From positions 1 through 21,231 of the forward strand of contig JALNXG010000061.1 of the NCBI GenBank assembly GCA_023230485.1: DNA of 21,231 nt, written 5' to 3'. Origin of the DNA: Melioribacteraceae bacterium. GTDB taxonomy: Bacteria > Bacteroidota > Ignavibacteria > Ignavibacteriales > Melioribacteraceae. Shown here in pieces: positions 15,540-21,231 of the stretch (the stretch's first letter is position 1; every line of letters begins with the position of its first letter). The position numbers were made by a program, and so were the translations under genes. A model generated the notes under the pieces. It saw only the letters and a program-made list of their open reading frames with translations, was not told the origin of the DNA and did not search any database.

Positions 15540-16433
15540 ATGAAATATACTACAAACATCTTTATTAATAAAGCAATAAAAATTCATGGTGATAAATATG
15601 ATTATTCTTTAGTTAATTATATAGATAGTAAAAACAATATTGATATAATTTGTAAGGTGCATGGTGTTTTTAGACAAATACCAAATAGCCATTTAAATGG
15701 TAAAGGGTGTAAACAATGTTGTATTGATAAATCTAAACTGACAACTGAAAAATTTATTAATAAATCAAAACAAATTCATGGCGAAAAATATGATTATTCA
15801 TTAGTCGAATATGAAAAATGTTGTAAAAAAGTTAAAATAATATGTAAAGTTCATGGAGTTTTCGAACAAACCCCATTCAATCATTATGGTTATAAATGCG
15901 GATGCCCAAAATGCAATGATATAAAATTAACAACTGAAGAATTTATCAATAAAGCAAAACAAATCCATGGCGAAAAATATGATTATTCATTAGTCGAATA
16001 TAAAAATATATTTTTTAAAGTCAAAATAATATGTAAAGTTCATGGTATTTTCGAACAAAAACCTTTTACTCATTATTATGATAAATGCGGGTGTTTAAAG
16101 TGCCAATCGTCACATGGTGAAAATAATATTAGAAAATTTTTGATCGATAATAATATTATGTTTGAAGAGCAAAAGAAAATTAACGGTTGTAAAAATATTA
16201 ATTTGTTACCATTTGATTTTTTCTTACCAAATAAAAATATTTTAATAGAATATGACGGTGAACAGCATTTTAGAAAAACTAGTATTTTTGGCGGCATTAA
16301 AGGATTTGAAAAAAGAAAAATCAATGATAACATCAAGAATAATTTTTGTAGTGTAAATAATATTAAATTAATTAGAATTAAATATAATGAAAATATAAAC
16401 GAAGTTTTAACTAACATTCTTTTAAAGGAGTAA
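15540..16433 (+). CDS. Homing-endonuclease-like protein, three zinc modules plus EDxHD/Vsr-type nuclease core
   Basis: 297 residues. Three tandem modules (about 5-61, 68-125, 131-188) each follow FINKA..IHG.KYDYSLV.Y, then IICKVHG.F.Q.P..H and GC..C; the CxxH plus CxxC groups suggest a zinc-bound DNA-reading finger. Modules 2 and 3 are nearly identical even in DNA, a recent duplication. Residues 190-297 are a restriction-like core: HGENNIRKFLIDNNIMF, PFDFFLP at 224-230, IEYDGEQHF at 236-244 (E-x-D-G-x-x-H), and a final strand LIRIKY at 287-292. This resembles the EDxHD homing endonucleases such as I-Bth0305I, and related DUF559-like nucleases. It is very AT-rich with no Shine-Dalgarno before ATG 15540, like many free-standing homing genes. 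It probably promotes spread of the 14.8-16.4 kb module. Confidence 0.85.
   Translation: MKYTTNIFINKAIKIHGDKYDYSLVNYIDSKNNIDIICKVHGVFRQIPNSHLNGKGCKQCCIDKSKLTTEKFINKSKQIHGEKYDYSLVEYEKCCKKVKIICKVHGVFEQTPFNHYGYKCGCPKCNDIKLTTEEFINKAKQIHGEKYDYSLVEYKNIFFKVKIICKVHGIFEQKPFTHYYDKCGCLKCQSSHGENNIRKFLIDNNIMFEEQKKINGCKNINLLPFDFFLPNKNILIEYDGEQHFRKTSIFGGIKGFEKRKINDNIKNNFCSVNNIKLIRIKYNENINEVLTNILLKE
15735..16080 (+). repeat. Recently duplicated ~190-nt module in the homing-endonuclease gene
   Basis: The second and third DNA-reading modules share long identical stretches (for example atggcgaaaaatatgattat and cattagtcgaatat), differing by few bases. The first module (15550-15722) is related at protein level but diverged in DNA. 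Confidence 0.8.
16424..16430 (+). promoter_or_regulatory. Shine-Dalgarno (AAAGGAG) inside the endonuclease 3' end
   Basis: Lies 7 nt before ATG 16438 and within the last codons of the homing-endonuclease-like gene, so the downstream zinc-ribbon gene depends on sequence carried by that gene. It fixes the start at 16438 rather than the out-of-frame ATG at 16433. Confidence 0.75.
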
Positions 16434-16437
16434 TGCC

Positions 16438-16647
16438 ATGGCATGCGGATGCAGTAAAGGTAAGGGTCAATCAATACAACAGAAAAAACAAATAGTTAAT
16501 AGTTCTGTATCAAATAATTTAAAAAAATGTCCAAAATGCAGTTCAACCATGATTTATAAACAACAATTTGTACAAAAATTGAGAGGATACATAAAGTTAT
16601 GGGAGTGTCCAAATAAATCATGCAACTTCAAGACTGCTGGAGCTTAG
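16438..16647 (+). CDS. Small zinc-ribbon protein (69 aa)
   Basis: 69 residues with a good Shine-Dalgarno. The C-terminal half is a zinc ribbon: CPKC at residues 31-34, two beta strands (STMIYKQQFVQKLRGYIKLW), then CPNKSC near 57-62, similar in outline to TFIIS/ribosomal-type ribbons. The N-terminus is MACGCSKGKGQSIQQ, Gly/Cys-rich, as in several small phage proteins. A role in nucleic-acid binding is likely by fold but cannot be specified. The gene's last 28 nt overlap the start of the membrane-protein gene. Confidence 0.7.
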   Translation: MACGCSKGKGQSIQQKKQIVNSSVSNNLKKCPKCSSTMIYKQQFVQKLRGYIKLWECPNKSCNFKTAGA

Positions 16648-17015
16648 TACAATATTTTTTAATATGGTCTTTATGTGCCGTATTTGTTGAATCATTAACA
16701 GAAATAATAGTAAATGCTGGACCACTTGAAGGATTTAGAGGCTTTGTAGCAAGAAGAGGAAAAATTTTAGGCATCGATTTTGCCGAACTTATAACATGTG
16801 GATATTGTTGTTCTGTTTGGGTTGCATTCCCAATTTCATTCTTTCTTCCATCATTTATTTTTAGTGACGCTAATTTCTGGGATAGCACATTAATAAATAA
16901 AAACATGATAGCTTTTATAGACCATTATTTTTATTGGATATTAAATTGGTTAGTATTGCACAGATTATCTAATATCATTCACATCAAATTAAAGCCTGTA
17001 AAAATCGACCTATAA
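16620..17015 (+). CDS. DUF1360-like membrane protein (131 aa)
   Basis: A small inner-membrane protein. A hydrophobic helix spans about residues 9-30 (YFLIWSLCAVFVESLTEIIV). It is followed by GPLEGFRGFVARRG, then CGYCCSVWVAFPISFFLPSF (about 60-80) as a second membrane segment. A third candidate is near 98-115 (AFIDHYFYWILNWLVLH). The GP...FR...C..C.SVWV pattern is that of the DUF1360 family, found in bacteria and phages, whose function is not known. ATG 16620 overlaps the preceding gene by 28 nt and has no evident ribosome site, so coupled translation is likely. Confidence 0.75.
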   Translation: MQLQDCWSLVQYFLIWSLCAVFVESLTEIIVNAGPLEGFRGFVARRGKILGIDFAELITCGYCCSVWVAFPISFFLPSFIFSDANFWDSTLINKNMIAFIDHYFYWILNWLVLHRLSNIIHIKLKPVKIDL

Positions 17016-17027
17016 ATCGAGGTATAA

Positions 17028-17477
17028 ATGACAACTAAAGAATTCAAGGTTGTTGAAATCCACAGTGTCAATGACATTAAAAAAGCATTGATACCATTTT
17101 CAAAAATTATCAAAAAAGATGAAACTGTATTAAATCCAGAAATAGAATGGGAAGATGAACAAAACAACGTTAAAGTTAAAATGAAAACACAGTTAAGCAT
17201 AAAAGATAACAATTTGAATCTAAGAGATTTATTGTTGGAAGGATTTGAACAAGTCAAAGAGCAAGAAAAATCATGGAACAATATACATGACGCGTTAGAA
17301 GATGACGAATATTCTGTCACGCTTCCACGCATGAAAATAGATGATTTTCACATGCCAGTAGATAGATTAATAAAAACAAGACTTGGAGGTAAAAGGAAAG
17401 GTCTTGCAATTGTATGGAACTTGAATAATAAAGAATATTCATTTGACCCATATACATGTGAATTTAAGGGGGAATAA
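17028..17477 (+). CDS. Hypothetical protein (149 aa)
   Basis: A soluble, charged protein that I do not recognise. It starts MTTKEFKVVEIHSVNDIKKA, with gaggt before ATG 17028, followed by a beta-rich stretch (PEIEWEDEQNNVKVKMKTQL), a helix (LRDLLLEGFEQVKEQEKSW) and a C-terminal segment PRMKIDDFHMPVDRLIKTR then VWNLNNKEYSFDPYTCEF. The stop overlaps the next start by one base (TAATG), so it is cotranscribed with the genes around it. Confidence 0.65.
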   Translation: MTTKEFKVVEIHSVNDIKKALIPFSKIIKKDETVLNPEIEWEDEQNNVKVKMKTQLSIKDNNLNLRDLLLEGFEQVKEQEKSWNNIHDALEDDEYSVTLPRMKIDDFHMPVDRLIKTRLGGKRKGLAIVWNLNNKEYSFDPYTCEFKGE

Positions 17478-17758
17478 TGAGAGGAAGCGGGATAGAAGTT
17501 GAGTTAATGAAATATGCTGATATTTCTATTTGGGAGCCAAAAATTGGCGATATTATATTTAAAGATGGATTTTTTACGAGATGGTTTGCATTAATTAATG
17601 GAATAGACGGTGATTTTTTAAATGTAAAACAGTCTGGCAATCTAAGATTGCTTGTCCAAGGTGATTATGAAGAATATAAGATCAATTTAAGAAAAATTAA
17701 AAATTCAATGATTGGATCATATAGTGTATTCGCTGCAAACGGTGTATGTTATTTATGA
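17477..17758 (+). CDS. Hypothetical protein (93 aa)
   Basis: 93 residues with a strong ribosome site (aaggggg) before ATG 17477. The sequence has a barrel-like alternation: ISIWEPKIGDIIFKDGFFTR, then INGIDGDFLNVKQSGNLRLL, ending in KIKNSMIGSYSVFAANG. This is suggestive of a small SH3/KOW-like barrel, but no family is identified. It is linked to the next gene by a start/stop overlap at 17755-17758. Confidence 0.6.
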   Translation: MRGSGIEVELMKYADISIWEPKIGDIIFKDGFFTRWFALINGIDGDFLNVKQSGNLRLLVQGDYEEYKINLRKIKNSMIGSYSVFAANGVCYL

Positions 17759-18273
17759 AAGAATACACACTTCCTGACTTTTTTGATTATCCAAAATTTT
17801 TTAATGTTTCTGAATATATAACACTATTTAATAACCTTTATTCTTATATTATTAAGCCATACGATTTAAACAATGGCTATTCATTATATATCGGATTTAG
17901 AGATGATTATGTTTTCATGAGATTAGCTGATCTCAATTCAAATATTTTAAAAATATCAAAAGAACACAAAGTTATTAATTATTCAGAAAAATTACTTCAT
18001 ATAATGAAATCATCAAGACAAAAAGAAGCATGTTTTTATTTTTCTGGAATTGATGATCCAATGTTAGTTGATGTAATGATATCAGCAAATAAATTTATTA
18101 GTCCAGGAATGTTAAAAGATGTTTATTCTAAAACAGTTCCAACACAAGAAATAGTAAAAATAGAAATAATAGACGATAGTTTTAAGAAACATTCTAAAAT
18201 GTTTATCAAACCAAGCACTTTCAAATATGTCATAGAAAAAGAATACTTTAGACCACTATATGGAGTTGTATGA
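17755..18273 (+). CDS. Hypothetical protein (172 aa)
   Basis: I prefer the ATG at 17755, which forms the common ATGA overlap with the preceding gene; an in-frame ATG at 17746 would add three residues. The protein (MKEYTLPDFFDYPKFFNVSE) is Phe/Tyr/Ile-rich with mixed alpha/beta segments (YSLYIGFRDDYVFMRLADL, KEACFYFSGIDDPMLVDVM). Near its end, KMFIKPSTFKYVIEKEYF is well conserved-looking but not recognised. Its stop overlaps the start of the glycosyltransferase gene by 4 nt (ATGA), suggesting functional or at least translational linkage. Confidence 0.65.
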   Translation: MKEYTLPDFFDYPKFFNVSEYITLFNNLYSYIIKPYDLNNGYSLYIGFRDDYVFMRLADLNSNILKISKEHKVINYSEKLLHIMKSSRQKEACFYFSGIDDPMLVDVMISANKFISPGMLKDVYSKTVPTQEIVKIEIIDDSFKKHSKMFIKPSTFKYVIEKEYFRPLYGVV

Positions 18274-20120
18274 GATATTTATTTCTTAATCATAGTAATA
18301 ATACAATTCAAATTCCAGATAGTTCTGGAAAAATGATCATATTTACAAAAGGACAAAAAATTATTTTAGATGATTATTTTAAAAGATATGTTCCAAAATA
18401 TTTATCAATAATTAAAATAATTGAAAATAGTGAAGTCAAAAGAATAGAAATAAGGAAATCTAAAACTATAGAAGAAATAAAAAGTAATAAAGTAGTAAAT
18501 AATAAAGTATTAGGATACCATAAAGTTAATAGAATTGTTCATAAAAATACTAATCAAGCGTTACACAGACCAACAATTAAAATAGTAGGAAAAGTAGGAC
18601 ATTCTGGAGCTAGAGCAACTGAATTTTCAGTCGCTAAGATTAAAGAAGATGTAATACCTATATCAAACAATATAGGAGTAGGAATTTTAAGTTACAATAG
18701 ATTAGAGTCACTTGTTGGATTAATAACTTCAATTAGAAAACATACTGATTTAGCTAGAACTACTGTATTTGTTAGTGATGAGAGCACTGATCCAAAAGTA
18801 TGGGAATGGTTAAAAAATCAAAAAGATATTATTGGTATTCACAATGATAGAATTGGAATAGCTGGAAATACAAATAGACTATTGAGATGTTTAGAAAGAT
18901 TCAAGTATAAAATCATCTTAAATGACGATGTAGAAGTATTAAAAGAAGGTTGGGATTTATTTTATTTCAATAAAATGGTTGAAACCAATATTAAACATTT
19001 TTGTTATAGACAAATTGGAATTTATAATGCAACTCCAGTTGAACCAAACAGATTTGGAATAATAACAGTAACAAATAAGCCGCACGGTGCTGTCATGGCA
19101 ATTCATGATGATGCATTCAAAAAAGTTGGATTTATGGATGAAGCATTTGGGATTTATGGATATGAGCATGTTGATTATAGTGACAGAATATCGAGAGCAG
19201 GTCTCACTCCACCTGGATATCATGATGTAGTAGGATCTGATAAATATTTCAAGATCTACAACGATAAAACCTCAGACGAAAACAAAGCAGAACACTTTAA
19301 ATTAGCGCGAGAACAATATAACTTAAAGAAAAATGATAAATCAAGAGTTTATATTGAAGCATCAAAAAAAACAATCGTTCCATCAATAACTTACATAGTA
19401 CCATTTAGAGATATAGGAAGAGCAGAATGCGTTGAAACTGTTATACAGAATATACGAGCACAAAGATTTCCAGTGATTCAAATAGTGTTATCAGAACAAG
19501 ACGATAAAGAAGTAATGAATAAAAATAAAATGCCATGTGCTGATTATATCTTTTCGAAAAATCCTAAAATTGGTTTACCATTTAATAAATCGCAAGCTTT
19601 CAACGATGGTGTATTAATATCAAAAAATGAAAATTTAATATTGCATGATGCAGATATGTTAGTTAGAGGTGATTATACATCAATACTCAATAACATATTA
19701 AATAATTATGAATCAGCACATATTGGTGCGACAGTATGCTATATGACTAAAACTGCTACTGATAATATTATATCAATATACAAAATAAATGAATCAAATA
19801 TTGAATCAGATAGAATAGTTAACTATTATGAAGGTGGATCTTTATGCATTAAAAAATGTGTATACGAAAGAATCGGTGGATTCTGTGAATCATTTGTCGG
19901 ATATGGAGTAGAAGATTGCGATTTCTTTTGGAAAATTAAATCTGCAACCAAAATGTTCAATGAAAGATCAATAAATCTATTCCATTTATGGCATGGTAGA
20001 ACAAATGGGTGGGAAACATACCATGCAAACAACAAAATTCTTGGATCTAATAGAATTTCACTTGGAATTGAAAAAGTAATTTCAAGCGATGCTGACTATT
20101 TTAAGAGAAAACTAAAATGA
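18270..20120 (+). CDS. Two-domain GT2-type glycosyltransferase (616 aa)
   Basis: Residues 1-110 are a small unassigned N-terminal region (NNTIQIPDSSGKMIIFTKGQ). GT-A domain 1 spans about 133-335: GVGILSYNRLESLVGLI, VFVSDESTD, a nucleotide-sugar/metal motif IILNDDVEV with NDD at 218-220, HGAVMAIHDDAFKKVGFMDE and GYEHVDYSDRISRAG. Domain 2 spans about 371-600: ITYIVPFRDIGRAECVETVI, LPFNKSQAFNDG, LILHDADMLVRGDY with DAD at 460-462, then GGFCESFVGYGVEDCDFFWK and LFHLWHGR. The second half resembles chondroitin-synthase-like GT2/GT7 modules. Two active domains suggest alternate addition of two sugars, or a polymerase of a disaccharide; that is inference. It overlaps the genes before and after by 4 nt each, so it works with the GT-B gene next to it. 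Confidence 0.88.
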   Translation: MRYLFLNHSNNTIQIPDSSGKMIIFTKGQKIILDDYFKRYVPKYLSIIKIIENSEVKRIEIRKSKTIEEIKSNKVVNNKVLGYHKVNRIVHKNTNQALHRPTIKIVGKVGHSGARATEFSVAKIKEDVIPISNNIGVGILSYNRLESLVGLITSIRKHTDLARTTVFVSDESTDPKVWEWLKNQKDIIGIHNDRIGIAGNTNRLLRCLERFKYKIILNDDVEVLKEGWDLFYFNKMVETNIKHFCYRQIGIYNATPVEPNRFGIITVTNKPHGAVMAIHDDAFKKVGFMDEAFGIYGYEHVDYSDRISRAGLTPPGYHDVVGSDKYFKIYNDKTSDENKAEHFKLAREQYNLKKNDKSRVYIEASKKTIVPSITYIVPFRDIGRAECVETVIQNIRAQRFPVIQIVLSEQDDKEVMNKNKMPCADYIFSKNPKIGLPFNKSQAFNDGVLISKNENLILHDADMLVRGDYTSILNNILNNYESAHIGATVCYMTKTATDNIISIYKINESNIESDRIVNYYEGGSLCIKKCVYERIGGFCESFVGYGVEDCDFFWKIKSATKMFNERSINLFHLWHGRTNGWETYHANNKILGSNRISLGIEKVISSDADYFKRKLK

Positions 20121-21106
20121 AAATATTAGTTGCTAAACCAAATGGTGGTGCATATTTGTACATTTCAAGAGGCTTCATTAATGCATTTAAATCAATAGGA
20201 TGTGACGCAAAATTTTGGGATGGCGATGAAAAAACTTGGATTGATACAAAACCAGATCTATATATCGGATGCAGCGGACATCGCAAAGTAATACCTAAAA
20301 ATCGTGGAAATGTTAAAGTTGCTATTCATGTCAACCCATATGGTACAAAATTAGAACCATTACATGGCATTGATGTAAACGAACCACAGGATGCAATAAA
20401 ATGGACTTTATTGCAAACGCCAAATGCTGTTTTTGGGTATGGACACCAAAGTGATGCATTGACTTATTGGTCAAATTGGCAGAAAAATCATAATATTAAA
20501 TTCATTGGTGTTCCTACTGCAGCAGATCATACTCTATACTGGCCGTCAGATACTAAGACAAACAATATTGTCTACCTTGGTGGTCGGTGGCCATATAAAG
20601 CCAACAAAATAGACAAATGGCTATTGCCAATAACTAAAATCACTAATGTTAAAATAATGGGCTGGGGTGGATGGCAAGGTGTTAATGGATATGTTGGTGT
20701 AATTCCAGATTCCGATAGCGGAAGAGAATTTTTGGCTAGTGGCAAAGTCGGACCATGTATGTGCGAGCCACACACTACAAAATTTGGAATTGATATACCA
20801 GAAAGGTTTTTTAAGTTAGCATTATGTAAGACCTTACCGATTGTTGATTACATTCCAAACTTCAATAGATATTATGATCAAAAATGCGTGTTAATGGCTC
20901 AAAATCCATCAGAATATCTCGATTTAGTGACTAATTATGCTAATAATGCAGATTTTAATAAAAATAGAATTGAATTAACTGAAGAAATTTATAAACAAAC
21001 TAAATTAAATCACACTTATCTTAATAGAATGAAAGATTTATGCGCTGGTCTTAATATCGATGAATTAGTATCAAAATTTAATAATAAAATAAAAGAAATT
21101 AATTAA
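20117..21106 (+). CDS. GT-B type glycosyltransferase (GT4/CgeB-like, 329 aa)
   Basis: Starts MKILVAKPNGGAYLYISRGF, a Rossmann strand with a following helix. The N-lobe includes KPDLYIGCSGH and VKVAIHVNPYG. The hinge precedes NIVYLGGRWPYKANKIDKWL, and the C-lobe holds KIMGWGGWQGVNGYVGVI, then GIDIPERFFKLALCKTLPIV and YYDQKCVLMAQNPSEYLDLV. The PERFFKLALCKTLPIVD segment is the glycosyltransferase group 1 nucleotide-sugar-binding signature of CgeB-like proteins. Together with the two-domain GT2 gene (ATGA overlap) it likely builds a glycan. The acceptor is unknown. Its 3' end overlaps by 3 nt the stop of a leftward partial gene. Confidence 0.85.
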   Translation: MKILVAKPNGGAYLYISRGFINAFKSIGCDAKFWDGDEKTWIDTKPDLYIGCSGHRKVIPKNRGNVKVAIHVNPYGTKLEPLHGIDVNEPQDAIKWTLLQTPNAVFGYGHQSDALTYWSNWQKNHNIKFIGVPTAADHTLYWPSDTKTNNIVYLGGRWPYKANKIDKWLLPITKITNVKIMGWGGWQGVNGYVGVIPDSDSGREFLASGKVGPCMCEPHTTKFGIDIPERFFKLALCKTLPIVDYIPNFNRYYDQKCVLMAQNPSEYLDLVTNYANNADFNKNRIELTEEIYKQTKLNHTYLNRMKDLCAGLNIDELVSKFNNKIKEIN

Positions 21107-21231
21107 CCGCCTATTCTTTCTAAAACATTATTTCTGCATACTGCGTGTGCATGTTTTAAAAGTTTTGTTGCGGTAATATCATCTGGAAAATAGCTTATAA
21201 TTGGCTTTTCTTGAACCATAAATATTCCAGC
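21103..21231 (-). CDS. 3' end of a leftward gene, unknown product
   Basis: Open from the right edge to a TAA at 21105-21103: 42 codons with protein-like composition (KPIISYFPDDITATKLLKH, then HAVCRNNVLERIGG). The N-terminus, and any upstream start, lies outside the window; an ATG at codon 5 is possible as an internal Met. It marks a change of strand at the right border. Too short to assign. Confidence 0.55.
   Translation of the reverse strand, partial: AGIFMVQEKPIISYFPDDITATKLLKHAHAVCRNNVLERIGG

Larger units (their letters stand above)
14825..16433. mobile_element. Putative homing-endonuclease-containing insert (two genes)
   Basis: A head-to-head pair of nuclease-like genes interrupts an otherwise uniform rightward gene series. 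Both lack good ribosome sites, unlike the genes on either side. I see no convincing terminal repeats or intron structure, so this is a module of free-standing genes rather than a defined transposon. The boundary positions are the gene ends, not proven ends of an element. Confidence 0.4.

Noticed and set aside
14861..16434. agtaat at both ends of the nuclease pair (14861-14866 and 16429-16434) as a target-site duplication
   Set aside because: Six bases are expected by chance in such AT-rich DNA, and one copy is made of ordinary stop/ribosome-site sequence.
16433..16444. 12-bp palindrome atgccatggcat as an operator
   Set aside because: It overlaps the start codon and arises from ATG/CCATGG sequence; no second copy or half sites were seen nearby.
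16076..16474. Leftward 132-codon ORF opposite the homing endonuclease
   Set aside because: It lies entirely opposite a well-supported catalytic domain and has Phe/Leu/Ile-rich composition typical of the antisense of Lys/Asn-rich coding DNA.

Overview
The window is AT-rich (roughly one third G+C by eye) and densely packed, with 1-13 nt gaps, ATGA start/stop overlaps and short leaders. The gene content is that of a large tailed bacteriophage, probably a myovirus with its own replication and recombination machinery. The standard bacterial code fits, because TAA, TAG and TGA all end recognisable genes. No ribosomal, tRNA or cellular housekeeping genes were seen, and the host cannot be named from the sequence.

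Layout. (1) Positions 1-5808 are transcribed leftwards. Two small unknown genes (5311-5808 and 5100-5321) lead into an enormous serine-rich repeat ORF. It opens near 5131, begins with a non-repetitive domain of about 135 residues, and stays open to the left edge (1710 codons in the window, C-terminus missing). About 4.5 kb that looks like low-complexity gat/gaa DNA on the + strand is therefore a coding repeat array read from the - strand. (2) Positions 5849-14862 are transcribed rightwards and form a replication/recombination block. In order: a small unknown gene, a cellular-type RecA, a protein with an ASH/choice-of-anchor-D Ig-like domain, a DnaB-family helicase, a small unknown gene, a GT-A glycosyltransferase, a zinc-ribbon/winged-helix protein, a very short family A DNA polymerase, a possible UvsY-like mediator, a gp32-like single-strand binding protein with a Lys/Glu/Asp/Pro repeat tail, a strong hairpin, a FEN-type 5' nuclease and a small unknown gene. 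(3) Positions 14825-16433 look like an inserted module. A leftward PD-(D/E)XK-like nuclease gene lies head to head with a rightward homing-endonuclease-like gene that has three zinc-binding modules and an EDxHD-type catalytic core. (4) Positions 16438-21106 are again rightward: a zinc-ribbon protein, a DUF1360-like membrane protein, three unknown genes, a two-domain GT2 glycosyltransferase and a GT-B glycosyltransferase. (5) At the right edge the 3' end of another leftward gene enters.

How the parts fit. RecA, helicase, polymerase, SSB, 5' nuclease and the UvsY-like protein form an almost complete phage replication fork plus recombination-dependent repair set. The three glycosyltransferase genes are often seen in large phages that decorate virions or DNA. 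Their presence near a Ser/Thr-dominated repeat protein suggests, only as an inference, that this protein may be a glycosylated fibre or adhesin.
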